Source of the DNA: Flavobacterium foetidum
GTDB lineage: Bacteria; Bacteroidota; Bacteroidia; Flavobacteriales; Flavobacteriaceae
Direction: 5' to 3'
Length of the DNA stretch: 64,000 bases
Assembly: GCF_004634245.1 (NCBI RefSeq)
Contig: NZ_SJTF01000005.1
Location: 124,001-188,000 of the forward strand
The position numbers and the translations under genes were made by a program. Position 1 is the first letter of the stretch, and each line of letters begins with the position of its first letter. Positions 25,085-33,832 of the stretch are shown one piece after another. The notes beneath the pieces are model-generated. The model worked only from the letters and a program-made list of their open reading frames with translations. It was not told the DNA's origin and ran no database searches.

Positions 25085-26104
25085 TTATGCAGTAATAGCC
25101 ATTGGGCTCAAGTTGAATTTATATTCTTTTGGACTGCAGTTGAATTTCTGTTTGAAGATTTTAGAGAAATAACTTCTACTGGTGAAACCAATGCAGTAAA
25201 CGATTTCTGAAATATTTAAATCTGATGTTCGAATCAGGGTTTCGGCTTTTAAGACTCGCATATGGGTAATGTAGTCGTTTACAGTTCGGTTGTGAATCAT
25301 TTTAAAGCCTTCCTGTAACTTATTTGGCGACAATCCAGATTTTTTGCTCAATGATTTGATAGTGAAATTTTCTTCTGGGCAAGATTTGATAAATTCTGAA
25401 AGTTCTTTGATTTCTTCCATTTCTTTCAATGTCAGTCCGTTGGATTCGTTTGCAAAAGCATGAAGATCATCAGAATGTTGTTGAATTTCCATAGCCAGGA
25501 TGATTCTTAAAATGCCTTCTTTCAGAAGATTTCTAACGATTCCTGTTTGTGTAACTGAGTTTAACTGCTCGATTTTTTCGGCAATTTTAAGATTGTAAGA
25601 ACCAACATAGAAGAAATCGCGTACAAGGTTGTTCTCAAAAAAAGTATCTTTAACTTTTTGATTTAAAGAGTTGCTTTGTGTTTCATTTTGTGTTCCGACA
25701 ATGATAAGGGTAAATTTTGTGTTTTTTCCTTTTTCAAAAGACAAAACATTGTCTTGTTTTTGCGTAGAACTTACAATAGCGGTCTGAAAGGTTTTTAGTT
25801 TTCTTTCTTCGCCACTTAATCCGAAACTATGTGATAAACTTCCTTTTGAGCAATATGCAAAATAAATAGGAGAAGATTTAAGATTTAAAATATCCATTCG
25901 TACATCGGCCTTAAAAGTCATGTCGAACTGTACATACGAAATATTATCATTAAATGAAGCACCGATTATAGAGCCAGAAGCAAAACTATTTTCTACTTCT
26001 AGCATATATTCGTCAAGATCAAAAGTTACTTTGCCTCCGAAATTTGCATTCAACTCATCAAATATGTTTTGAGTTTTCTCTGTGTTTATGGTAACTATTT
26101 TCAT
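25085..26104 (-). CDS. AraC-family transcriptional regulator
   Basis: A 339-residue regulator. The C-terminal 100 residues form a double helix-turn-helix (FTIKSLSKKSGLSPNKLQEG and DLNISEIVYCIGFTSRSYFS, ending FNCSPKEYK). The N-terminal 230 residues are a ligand or dimerisation domain that I cannot name. An 8-bp inverted repeat, CAGATTTA/TAAATCTG, at 26138-26168 lies between this gene and the divergent DNA glycosylase gene and could be its operator. Targets unknown. Confidence 0.85.
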   Translation of the reverse strand: MKIVTINTEKTQNIFDELNANFGGKVTFDLDEYMLEVENSFASGSIIGASFNDNISYVQFDMTFKADVRMDILNLKSSPIYFAYCSKGSLSHSFGLSGEERKLKTFQTAIVSSTQKQDNVLSFEKGKNTKFTLIIVGTQNETQSNSLNQKVKDTFFENNLVRDFFYVGSYNLKIAEKIEQLNSVTQTGIVRNLLKEGILRIILAMEIQQHSDDLHAFANESNGLTLKEMEEIKELSEFIKSCPEENFTIKSLSKKSGLSPNKLQEGFKMIHNRTVNDYITHMRVLKAETLIRTSDLNISEIVYCIGFTSRSYFSKIFKQKFNCSPKEYKFNLSPMAITA

Positions 26105-26137
26105 TGGAAATCGATTTAAAATTCAAAAATTGCAAAT

Positions 26138-26168
26138 CAGATTTATTGTTATTGTATCTTTAAATCTG
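26138..26168. promoter_or_regulatory. Inverted repeat in a divergent promoter region
   Basis: CAGATTTA (26138-26145) and TAAATCTG (26161-26168) are perfect inverted copies 15 nt apart, with TATCTTTA between them resembling a rightward -7 box. A possible AraC operator. Confidence 0.3.
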
Positions 26169-26283
26169 AAGTTCAAAGTTCCTTAATCGTTCGTCAGAAA
26201 TGTTATATAATTTTCTGGTTTTGTTTTATAATTACTTATCAGATTATTTTAACTCAATAAAATTATTTCTTAATTCAAATAAC

Positions 26284-26769
26284 ATGAAAAGTTTTTCATT
26301 CCCTCCCATTTCCAATTCAAACTCAAAAATCCTCATACTAGGAACCATGCCTGGAACCAAGTCTCTCGAAATCAACCAATACTACGGCCATAGCCAAAAC
26401 AATTTCTGGAAATTTATGTTTACCTTATTAAATGAAGAATTTTCTACAAATTATGAAACACGAAAAAAACTCCTCGATAAAAACAAAATAGCACTTTGGG
26501 ATGTATTGCAGTTCTGCGACCGGGTAGGAAGCCTCGACAGCGCCATTAAAAACGAAATAGCAAATGATTTTGAAGACTTTCTCGAATCGCATCCTAATAT
26601 TGAGGCTCTTTTTTTTAACGGACAAAAAGCTGCCGCCTTCTTCAAAAAATATGTAAAACTCAAAAAAGAGTACAAAATGTACACACTACCTTCTACAAGC
26701 CCCGCCAATGCTGGAAAAACGTACGAATCTAAGTTAGAGGAATGGAAAATTATAAAAACGTATCTGTAG
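26284..26769 (+). CDS. DNA-deoxyinosine glycosylase (family 6 UDG-like)
   Basis: A 161-residue member of the uracil-DNA glycosylase superfamily, closest by eye to the hypoxanthine-DNA glycosylases. Motif 1 is LGTMPGTKSLEINQYYGHSQ, followed by NNFWKFM with the active-site Asn region. The C-terminal motif is LPSTSPANAGKTYE. It removes deaminated bases, chiefly deoxyinosine, from DNA. The ATG at 26284 is chosen because the open frame upstream is hydrophobic and unlike the family. It is divergent from the AraC gene. Confidence 0.82.
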   Translation: MKSFSFPPISNSNSKILILGTMPGTKSLEINQYYGHSQNNFWKFMFTLLNEEFSTNYETRKKLLDKNKIALWDVLQFCDRVGSLDSAIKNEIANDFEDFLESHPNIEALFFNGQKAAAFFKKYVKLKKEYKMYTLPSTSPANAGKTYESKLEEWKIIKTYL

Positions 26770-26859
26770 AAAAGGCACAAATAAAATCGAAAAAAAATAC
26801 CAAATATTGGAATCATGTAACTTTTTCGAATTAAAATATAACAAAAAATTCTGACAACC

Positions 26860-27051
26860 GAGGTAATTTTACATCAACGAAATTAAGCCAATAGAAATTG
26901 ATTTTTAAATGAAACAGAACGGCTTTCTTGAACTATAGATATTACTAAGACAAACCGTAACAGGTTTAGATTATAAAGAGAACATTGGTTATGTTAGTTT
27001 ATTTTTGGGAAAAAGCTGCTCTATCTTTTTAGGGCAGCTTTGTTTTTTATA
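26860..27051 (+). ncRNA. Possible leader RNA or small RNA ending in a terminator
   Basis: No gene fits between 26770 and 27081, yet 27013-27051 is a good intrinsic terminator (AAAGCTGC...GCAGCTTTG followed by T). A small hairpin, AAACCGTAACAGGTTT, precedes it. TAATTTTA near 26864 could be a weak -7 box. It may be a small RNA, or a 5-prime leader that attenuates the DUF6526 gene starting 31 nt after the T run. Confidence 0.35.
27013..27051 (+). terminator. Intrinsic terminator before the DUF6526 gene
   Basis: AAAGCTGC at 27015-27022 pairs with GCAGCTTT at 27037-27044, followed by GTTTTTT. It terminates a transcript with no recognisable coding content. Confidence 0.7.
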
Positions 27052-27081
27052 CCATAGCAAAACCGCAATAAAGAAAAAAAT

Positions 27082-27516
27082 ATGAAGATTCAAACCTACA
27101 ATAATCATATACGATTTTATACCCCACATCATTTTGTTTATTATCCTATCCTGACTCTTTTTTTAGGGAGCAGTATTTATTTTGCCGCCACGACAGACGA
27201 TTGCTTAATCTGGTCTTTTATCAGCGTGGTTTTCATTTTTTTATTTTGTCTTGCTTTCATGTTGCGCCAGCATTACGCGCTAACGCTGCAAAACAGAATC
27301 GTACGTCTCGAAATGCGTTATCGTTATTTCTCGCTCACAGGCAAAAGATTAGAAGAATTTGAATACAAACTCACAGACGATCAAATATTTGCATTGCGAT
27401 TTGCGCCAGACAACGAATTGGAGCCTCTTGTTCAAGATGTTCTGAAAAACAACCTCAGCGCAAACGCCATAAAAAAAGCAATCGTACACTGGAAAGCCGA
27501 TTATCACAGAGTGTAA
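27082..27516 (+). CDS. DUF6526-family membrane protein
   Basis: A 144-residue protein with the pattern of the Bacteroidota family DUF6526: NHIRFYTPHHFVYYPILTLF, two membrane spans (about residues 18-38 and 44-64), then a cytoplasmic part with RIVRLEMRYRYFSLTGKRLE and a helical end, LSANAIKKAIVHWKADYHRV. Function unknown. It ends 4 nt before the minus-strand gene, so the two transcripts converge tightly. Confidence 0.75.
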   Translation: MKIQTYNNHIRFYTPHHFVYYPILTLFLGSSIYFAATTDDCLIWSFISVVFIFLFCLAFMLRQHYALTLQNRIVRLEMRYRYFSLTGKRLEEFEYKLTDDQIFALRFAPDNELEPLVQDVLKNNLSANAIKKAIVHWKADYHRV

Positions 27517-27520
27517 GACG

Positions 27521-28684
27521 CTATCTCTTTTTAAAATTAAAGGCAATGTAAATCAAAAACAGAAAGAGCCAAACCGAGATAATAACGGCAAAGAAAATTT
27601 CAATAATATTCGGATGCAGGAATTTAGGTTCATAAAACAACCGTTCTAAAACTGCAAATTTTTCAGTCAAAGCCTTTCTGTCAAAATTATTTCTGATTCC
27701 GTTTAAAGGCTCTCCATTATTGTCTCTGTAATGATAAACATCTTGCGTTAATTCTTTCGGAATCAAATCAGTTTCAATATTATACTTTTTTAGCATAGTA
27801 TTGAGCTTCTGAAACGCATATGTCAAAGAATCTTTTTTGGCCTTGTATAATAATTTATATCTCTCTACTGCCGATTGGTATTGCTGTTTAGCGACAGAAT
27901 CGCCCTTAACAGGTTTAAACAATGATTTATTCTGCAAAAAAATACAAATATCTTGATCGTGTTCGGGATGTACGGGAACACTTTTAAAAACAATTTCTAT
28001 ACTGTCTTTTATCGTTTTTTTAGAAATAATTCTTTTCTGCAACTCTTTTTTATCAAAACCCAGCAGATTCAGAATACTATCGGCTTTACTAGAGTTTTTT
28101 TCAAATGTACTTGCCAGAATCTTAAGGGTATCAATACTGTAATAGCTCGTTTCGGTTATCGGGTATTCGCCCCCAGAAATCGTATCTTCCTGCTTAATTA
28201 CCGGATAGGGTTTTGGATACAAAATATTCTCATAATTAAACAGCTTTTGAGAACTGTAAGAAGTGAAGCCATACAAAAACGGATTAAGAACATTGAGCAG
28301 TTTTTTATCCTCATTTAATTTTTTTTCAGGCAGCTCAGAACGCATTTTCGCATTCATTCCAAAACTGTAACTGATAAAAAACGAAAAGCTTAAAAAAGAA
28401 ACCAGAAGGAGCAATAACCCTATTTTCAAAAGATTACCGATTTTATATCTTTCTTTAGAGTGATTTCGAATCAAAAAAATAAGGAAGAAAAACAAAAACA
28501 AACCACTCACAAAAAAGTGCGAAATCGAAACATCATCATAAAACTTAAAACGGTAAAATTCAGTATAGCTATTTATTGCTTTAATCCCCTTAAAAGTAAA
28601 AAAACCGTACAGAAAATAGCAAAGGTGCACTAGTACTAAAACAACAAAAGACTTTACAAAAAAACGTTTTAAATTTTTATTCAT
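27521..28684 (-). CDS. Multi-span membrane protein with a large periplasmic domain
   Basis: A 387-residue protein of unknown family. Hydrophobic segments lie at about residues 8-29, 53-73 and 85-108; a hydrophilic region of about 245 residues follows, then a last span at about 362-383. The central region is rich in Lys, Asp and Ser and has no recognised motif. The layout suggests a membrane-anchored periplasmic domain. A -7 box, TATATTTG, lies 18 nt upstream on the minus strand. Confidence 0.65.
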   Translation of the reverse strand: MNKNLKRFFVKSFVVLVLVHLCYFLYGFFTFKGIKAINSYTEFYRFKFYDDVSISHFFVSGLFLFFFLIFLIRNHSKERYKIGNLLKIGLLLLLVSFLSFSFFISYSFGMNAKMRSELPEKKLNEDKKLLNVLNPFLYGFTSYSSQKLFNYENILYPKPYPVIKQEDTISGGEYPITETSYYSIDTLKILASTFEKNSSKADSILNLLGFDKKELQKRIISKKTIKDSIEIVFKSVPVHPEHDQDICIFLQNKSLFKPVKGDSVAKQQYQSAVERYKLLYKAKKDSLTYAFQKLNTMLKKYNIETDLIPKELTQDVYHYRDNNGEPLNGIRNNFDRKALTEKFAVLERLFYEPKFLHPNIIEIFFAVIISVWLFLFLIYIAFNFKKR

Positions 28685-28701
28685 ATTTAAGAATTTACTT
28701 C

Positions 28702-28709
28702 CAAATATA
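28702..28709 (-). promoter_or_regulatory. -7 box for the membrane protein gene
   Basis: TATATTTG on the minus strand lies 17 nt before the ATG at 28684. Confidence 0.45.
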
Positions 28710-28763
28710 AATAAACAGCTTTAATTGTTGGGCATTTCAATTCTAAAAAATGCAAAAAATAAT

Positions 28764-28880
28764 TTGGGCGTGCCACCATCCCGATAAGAGGGCCAAATTA
28801 CTTTACGCTTATACGCCCTCTTATCAGGATGCTGTCAGGCTGTCCGGGCTGCTTCGGCAGCTTCCTCCCATCCTTCACGC
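28764..28880 (+). repeat. Structured dispersed element (GGGCGTG...CACGC)
   Basis: GCGTG (28767-28771) can pair with CACGC (28876-28880) to close a branched structure. Inside are a stem of GATAAGAGGGC (28783-28793) with GCCCTCTTATC (28815-28825) and a C(TTCG)G hairpin, GCTGC/GCAGC (28848-28861). The GC content is far above the surroundings. I recall similar GGGCGTGCC...TCCCTCACGC elements scattered in flavobacterial genomes. The rest of 28685-29088 holds nothing else recognisable. Confidence 0.6.
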
Positions 28881-29088
28881 AAACTCGTATCCAAAACTTC
28901 TTTTCTGTGATTTCTGTTTTCAAAATAATTTGAAAAGGGTCAAAACTATTTTTAGTTGAGCACATCAAACATACATTATTGATTAGCAACATCTTAAATC
29001 CCACAAATTAGATTAAAAACATAAAATGAAAGATAATTTTTACTAACTTTAATTAGAAAAAAATCCAGACAAGCTAAAATCCAAGCTC

Positions 29089-29997
29089 ATGAAAAAATCA
29101 CTATACTTTTTGATAATCACCCTTTATTGGATTCCGTTAAAGGCGCAAACTACAGCTGAAAACATTTCCGAGGAAAGCATAATCAACATTCAAACAGAAC
29201 AATTTGATCTTCAGGACGAAGTAGAATTTCCTTGGCACGCACGAAGATTCAAAGTTACTGCCGGGGCGTTTTTCCCTGTAAACAATACCGAAATACGAGT
29301 AGACGGCAACAACGGAAACATAGGCACCAACATAGATCTAGAAGACGATTTAGGTTTTAACAAATCTAGTTCTTCTTTTATGGGAACTTTTGATTGGCGA
29401 ATTTCAAGAAGATCGCGACTAGGTTTCGAATACTTCCTGTTGAATAGAAATTCGGTCAAAACACTTGAACGAACTATTAATTTTGGAGAGGAAACTTATG
29501 ATGTAAATGCACGTATTGCTGCCTTTTTTGATATTCAGATTGCCAGAATTGCTTACGGTTATTCTATTATATCAAAACCAAAATATGAAGTTGGCTTATT
29601 GATTGGTACACATATTCTTTTTGGAGAATTGGGCATTCGGCTAGATGTCAATCAAGTCGGCGGAGAACGCAGAGAAAATTTCAATTTTACGGCACCACTT
29701 CCAGATTTAGGTATTTGGGGAGAGTTTGTTTTAGGAAAACGTTTCGGTCTCTACGCAAATGCCAATTATTTCGCAGCAAAAATTGACAACATAGACGGCC
29801 GAATAATAAGCTACGGACTTTCTGTTTTATACAATGTACATCAGAATTTTAGCCTCACCGCAGGTTATACCGGCTTGAATTTTAAATTAAACGCTGTAGA
29901 AAAACGTTTAAACGGCGACCTGAAATGGGGCTACAACGGCCCGACAATTGGCGCAACCTACACTTTCGGAAATCATGTGAAACTTTATAAACATTAG
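29089..29997 (+). CDS. Outer-membrane beta-barrel protein
   Basis: A 302-residue exported protein. The signal peptide (MKKSLYFLIITLYWIPLKAQ) is followed by a short acidic linker and then alternating amphipathic strands, including RFKVTAGAFFPVNNTEIRV, SRLGFEYFLLNR, FGLYANANYFAAK and PTIGATYTFGNHVKLYKH at the end. Eight to ten strands are likely. The composition suggests an integral outer-membrane barrel without an enzymatic motif. Role unknown. TAACTTTA 38 nt upstream may serve as a -7 box. Confidence 0.75.
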   Translation: MKKSLYFLIITLYWIPLKAQTTAENISEESIINIQTEQFDLQDEVEFPWHARRFKVTAGAFFPVNNTEIRVDGNNGNIGTNIDLEDDLGFNKSSSSFMGTFDWRISRRSRLGFEYFLLNRNSVKTLERTINFGEETYDVNARIAAFFDIQIARIAYGYSIISKPKYEVGLLIGTHILFGELGIRLDVNQVGGERRENFNFTAPLPDLGIWGEFVLGKRFGLYANANYFAAKIDNIDGRIISYGLSVLYNVHQNFSLTAGYTGLNFKLNAVEKRLNGDLKWGYNGPTIGATYTFGNHVKLYKH

Positions 29998-30000
29998 TTT

Positions 30001-30179
30001 TTTTTAAGTTGCTAAGGTTCTGAGAGGCTAAGTTTCTAAGGGGCTAAGGTTCTAAGAGGCTAAGACGCTGAGTTTTTTTATACTTTGATTTTTACCAGGA
30101 AGTCCTAAAAAAAATAAAATGCGGTTAAACATATGCTCAAAGCTAAGAAACCTGAAACTTGAAACTTGAAACTTGAAAC
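30001..30179. repeat. CTAAGGTTCTGAG repeat and TTGAAAC tandem repeat
   Basis: Words such as CTAAGGTTCTGAGAGG, CTAAGTTTCTAAGGGG and CTAAGGTTCTAAGAGG follow one another at 30008-30065, with a period of about 17 nt. At 30150-30179, AAACTTG units repeat four times. No coding potential is seen. Confidence 0.6.
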
Positions 30180-30181
30180 CT

Positions 30182-30219
30182 AAAAAAGCAAACCCGATAA
30201 CTTTTCAGCTATCGGGTTT
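30182..30219 (-). terminator. Terminator at the end of the PUL operon
   Basis: AAACCCGATA (30190-30199) and TATCGGGTTT (30210-30219) form a perfect hairpin. On the minus strand it is followed by GCTTTTTT, so it ends transcription from the GH97 gene. Confidence 0.85.
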
Positions 30220-30252
30220 GGCTCCAAACTTAAACTTAATGGCTCAAATAAA

Positions 30253-32271
30253 TTATTTTTCGATTGGAGTGAATTTTATTGCTGTTCCTCCTCCAGCTGC
30301 CAATTTTAGATTTAGTATCGTTTTGCTATTGACCTTTTGTTTAGAGATGGTAACCGGATACGGATTGGTTTTGTAATTTGCTCCTGCTCCATCGGCATAG
30401 ATTTCGGCTTCATAATCTTTTCCAGAATCCAAAAAAGAAAGTGCAATCTTTAAATCACGTGCATTTCTGTTGGTAATCGACCCTAGATACCAGTTTTTTT
30501 CGCTCCAATCTTTACGCACGATTGTAGTGTATTCTCCGATTTTTGAATCCAATACTTTGGTATCTGACCAATTGCACGGAACATCTTTGATGAATTGAAA
30601 CTCTGGTTTTCCCTCGTAATTTTCAGGAAGATCCGAAGCCATTTGCAACGGACTGAAGATAATCAGATACAAGGCCAATTGATTTGCCAAAGTAGTCTTC
30701 ACCCTTGCTCCAGAAGGTGTTTTATAATCAAAATTGAAATTTCCAGGCGTATAGTCAAATGGACCTGAAAGCATTCTGGTAAAAGGAAGTGTCGTTAAAT
30801 GCTCTGGTGTATTGCCTCCGTCGACAGACCATGCATTGTATTCCTGCCCTCGTCCGCCTTCCTGAGTCATCAAATTAGGATAAGTACGCTGTAAACCAGT
30901 TCCTTTCATCGGTTCATGATTGTCGATCATGATATGATATTTCGCAGCCGTTTCGATTACTTTTCGGTAATGGCGCGCACCATACTGACTGTCGTGCCAT
31001 TCTTTTTTATCCAGATACTTGTTTACATAACCCGTTTTAACCGAGTTAACTCCCATTTTCTGATACAATTTAAAAGCATCTTCTAACTGTTTTTCATAAC
31101 TTTTTGTTGCTCCGGCAGTTTCATGATGTCCAATCAAGCGAACGTTTTTCATGGCTGCATATTTGGTTATTTCTTCCAGATTAAAATCAGGATAAGCTTT
31201 TGTAAAGCTAAACGCAGAACCGTCTGCTGTCCAGTCGCCGTCCCAGCCTTCGTTCCAGCCTTCTACCAAAACTCCATCAAAATTATTCTTTGCCGCAAAA
31301 TCAATGTACTCTTTGGTGTTTTTTGTGGTTGCACCGTGTTTTGGACCTTGTCCCCAAGTGAATTTCTCTAAATGCATTCCCCACCAAATTCCGATGTATT
31401 TTGATGGCGTGATCCAAGAAAGATCTTCAATCTTAGAAGGCTCGTTTAAATTCAGCATAATGGTAGATGTTGCCACTTCTCCTGGATTTTTTCCCACAAT
31501 AATGGTTCTCCAAGGTGTTACAAAAGGCGTTTCGGCGTAAACCTTTACACCATCTGCCCACGGAACAAGATCACTTTTGTATTGTTTATCAGTAGTTTTT
31601 AATAACGTCATTGAGGCAAAATCGGTTAAATTGGCTTCGTGAATGGCGACATACAATTTGTCTTTTGTTTCAAAAGTCGCTGGCGTGTTGATAGTATCCG
31701 TTTTGCTCATCAGCGTTTTACGGTATTCACTTTCGTAATAACTGTTTTCGCGGTGTACAGGAATCCACCAGACTTCATTATTGTCTTTGAAAGTAAACTG
31801 TGTGATTTCATTCGAAATTTTCACCTTCTTCAAATGAGGCTGTTTTGGAAAAGAATACCTAAAACCGATTCCATCATCAAAAACTCGAAAAATAATATCG
31901 ACCAAACGCTCTTCTCCTTTTGCTTCTTTTAAATGCACAATCAGTTCTTTATGATGATCGCGCACTTTTTTGAATTCGCCCCAAGGCTGTTCCCAAGTTT
32001 CATCTGCCGATTTTTCTTCGGTGGAAACGACTTCAAAACCATCGGTCATTTTTGCGGCACCCTGAAATTCAAATCCCATCAAAGAAGGTTCAATAACCGA
32101 TTTTCCGTTAGACGAAAAGCTGTATTGAGGTTGCCCAGAAGGCGTTAATTCAAAAGTAAGTTCAGAAGCTTTGTCAGGCGAGCTGATTTTGTACGTTTTT
32201 TTTGTACTGCAGGCAAAAATAAGCGTAGAAGCTAGTGCCAGTAGACAGTATCTATAGTTTTTGTTTCTCAT
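30253..32271 (-). CDS. GH97 alpha-glucosidase-like lipoprotein (SusB family)
   Basis: A 672-residue lipoprotein (signal MRNKNYRYCLLALASTLIFA, then Cys) with the GH97 layout: N-terminal beta-sandwich, a TIM barrel from about residue 280, and a C-terminal sandwich. Barrel motifs include WWGMHLEKFTWGQGPKHGAT, VLVEGWNEGWDGDW, and IDNHEPMKGTGLQRTYPNL with a catalytic-type glutamate. GVNSVKTGYVNK has Gly where retaining GH97 galactosidases have the nucleophile Asp, which favours the inverting alpha-glucosidase group. It is the last gene of the PUL and would trim oligosaccharides in the periplasm. Confidence 0.88.
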   Translation of the reverse strand: MRNKNYRYCLLALASTLIFACSTKKTYKISSPDKASELTFELTPSGQPQYSFSSNGKSVIEPSLMGFEFQGAAKMTDGFEVVSTEEKSADETWEQPWGEFKKVRDHHKELIVHLKEAKGEERLVDIIFRVFDDGIGFRYSFPKQPHLKKVKISNEITQFTFKDNNEVWWIPVHRENSYYESEYRKTLMSKTDTINTPATFETKDKLYVAIHEANLTDFASMTLLKTTDKQYKSDLVPWADGVKVYAETPFVTPWRTIIVGKNPGEVATSTIMLNLNEPSKIEDLSWITPSKYIGIWWGMHLEKFTWGQGPKHGATTKNTKEYIDFAAKNNFDGVLVEGWNEGWDGDWTADGSAFSFTKAYPDFNLEEITKYAAMKNVRLIGHHETAGATKSYEKQLEDAFKLYQKMGVNSVKTGYVNKYLDKKEWHDSQYGARHYRKVIETAAKYHIMIDNHEPMKGTGLQRTYPNLMTQEGGRGQEYNAWSVDGGNTPEHLTTLPFTRMLSGPFDYTPGNFNFDYKTPSGARVKTTLANQLALYLIIFSPLQMASDLPENYEGKPEFQFIKDVPCNWSDTKVLDSKIGEYTTIVRKDWSEKNWYLGSITNRNARDLKIALSFLDSGKDYEAEIYADGAGANYKTNPYPVTISKQKVNSKTILNLKLAAGGGTAIKFTPIEK

Positions 32272-32296
32272 TATTTAATTGTATTAATTACGTCTC

Positions 32297-33541
32297 CTAT
32301 TTAATTTCGCTCATTAATTGTTTTGCTTTTGCAGGTTGCATTGAAACAAAATAATTAAAAGCCTGATCCAGTTTTTTCTGGATTTCTATATTTCCTTTTT
32401 TCTGTATACGTAACTCATACAATCTGCTGATGTCTGGAAAAGTATTTTCCGTATTTTTTACACCTGCAAAAGTTTTTACTTTTTCGATATACGAATAACC
32501 AAATTCAACAGTTGGCTCAAACATTGTCCCTTCACCGAAATCGTTCCATGTAATCAATTGAAGATAGTTTACAGCTGCATTTTTAGCCAAAGAAAGCGTC
32601 TCGTCTAAAGTTTCTCCATTATTGTGTTCTATAGTCCATCCAATTGCCGCACCACCTCCGCCTTCGGCATAAAAATCCTTAAAACCAGGATATGCTGCTC
32701 CCATAGCTACGCTTAATTTGGGTTTGGTATTGGTGTAGAAATTAGTTAAGTAAGTGCTGTTTTTGTACACCCACGCATATTCGCCAGAAGCATTTGCTCC
32801 AGCTTCTACAGACTGATCCCATAACGTCAAAAAAGTTGGTTTTTCTGTCAGCGTATTAAAGACACTTGTCCATTCTGCAGGTGTCTGCAATACAATTGGC
32901 CCGAAATTCATTAACAAAGGCTTTCCGTTAATTTTGATATAATTGGCATCCGAAAAATAGTTTTTCTGTACATAAGCCAAATCTGTTTTGGCGGCGCTGG
33001 TTACCGAGATTGCTTTTCCGGCATTTACGATATTGGTCAAAAACCGATCTTCGTAAACAATCGCATATTCTAAACCAACCTCATCAAGCATATCAATAAG
33101 CTGTTCGGTATTTTCCTTGACCATTCTATAATCGTTGACATCATAAGTGCCGTACCAGTCAATTAAAACACCGTCTATACCTGCATATTTCATGAGCAAT
33201 AAATGATTTTCGATTACATTTTTATCTCCTGAATGGTACGGTCCAATCAGCGGATAATAATAGGATGCGATTTCTCTTCGTCCATTTGCCCCTACATTGT
33301 CTGGGTTTTTATTTGCCATTGTCCAATGATATCCCCATTTTTTATCGGCACTGCTTTCTTTGGTTTCAAACCAAGGCATGTAGTGCATATAAATTTTGGT
33401 GCTGTTGGTTTTCTCGACCGAAACAGGTTCTGTTTTTTCTGGTACTATTGAATTGTCTGAACCTTTGTCATCGTTGCTGCATCCGGCAACTGTGACAATA
33501 TTCATTAAACCAAAAACCAATAATTTGATATATCTTTTCAT
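32297..33541 (-). CDS. GH71/GH99-like surface glycosidase lipoprotein
   Basis: A 414-residue lipoprotein (signal MKRYIKLLVFGLMNIVTVAG, then CSNDDKGSD, whose acidic residues after the cysteine fit the surface-export signal of this phylum). The TIM barrel has YYYPLIGPYHSGDKNVIENH, YAGIDGVLIDWYGT and LITWNDFGEGTMFEPTVEFG, the last matching the catalytic region of GH99 and GH71 enzymes. GH99 enzymes cleave internal alpha-mannosides; GH71 enzymes cleave alpha-1,3-glucan. With SusD and GH97 next door it is the likely endo-acting surface enzyme of the locus. Confidence 0.8.
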   Translation of the reverse strand: MKRYIKLLVFGLMNIVTVAGCSNDDKGSDNSIVPEKTEPVSVEKTNSTKIYMHYMPWFETKESSADKKWGYHWTMANKNPDNVGANGRREIASYYYPLIGPYHSGDKNVIENHLLLMKYAGIDGVLIDWYGTYDVNDYRMVKENTEQLIDMLDEVGLEYAIVYEDRFLTNIVNAGKAISVTSAAKTDLAYVQKNYFSDANYIKINGKPLLMNFGPIVLQTPAEWTSVFNTLTEKPTFLTLWDQSVEAGANASGEYAWVYKNSTYLTNFYTNTKPKLSVAMGAAYPGFKDFYAEGGGGAAIGWTIEHNNGETLDETLSLAKNAAVNYLQLITWNDFGEGTMFEPTVEFGYSYIEKVKTFAGVKNTENTFPDISRLYELRIQKKGNIEIQKKLDQAFNYFVSMQPAKAKQLMSEIK

Positions 33542-33569
33542 ACTGATGTACTGTTTAATATTTTATTTT

Positions 33570-33720
33570 TTGCCACAGATTAAAAGATTAAAAAGGATTT
33601 TATTCTGATTCATTTATTTCACGCAGATTTAAAAAGATTTAAGCAGATATACGCAGATTATTTCTTTTACATTTAAAACCAAATCTGCTTTAATCTGCAG
33701 AATCTGCGTGAAACAAAATC
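33570..33720. repeat. CGCAGATT palindromic repeat
   Basis: A left arm at 33617-33648 (TTTCACGCAGATT, then AAGCAGAT) faces a right arm at 33683-33713 (ATCTGCTTTAATCTGCAGAA, then TCTGCGTGAAA). It is the same family as the repeat at 12060-12375. It lies inside the PUL, between the SusD and GH71/99-like genes. Confidence 0.65.
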
Positions 33721-33784
33721 TTTTTTAATCCCCTAATTCAGTTTCTAATCTTTAGAATCTTTTTACTAAAAAAATTAAAAACAT

Positions 33785-33825
33785 ATCAGCCTTCCACGAC
33801 TAACCAACATGGAAGACTGACATTC
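33785..33825 (-). terminator. Hairpin after the SusD gene
   Basis: CAGCCTTCCA and TGGAAGACTG form a stem of about ten pairs around a 13-nt loop, 8-45 nt beyond the SusD stop. On the minus strand it leads into an AT-rich stretch. It may be a weak terminator that lowers expression of the downstream glycosidases relative to SusCD. Confidence 0.5.
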
Positions 33826-33832
33826 CAGTAAC

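Noticed and set aside
30150..30179. Four TTGAAAC-type tandem units, considered as a CRISPR-like array
   Set aside because: The units are 7 nt long without spacers and no cas genes are present; it is simple tandem repetition.
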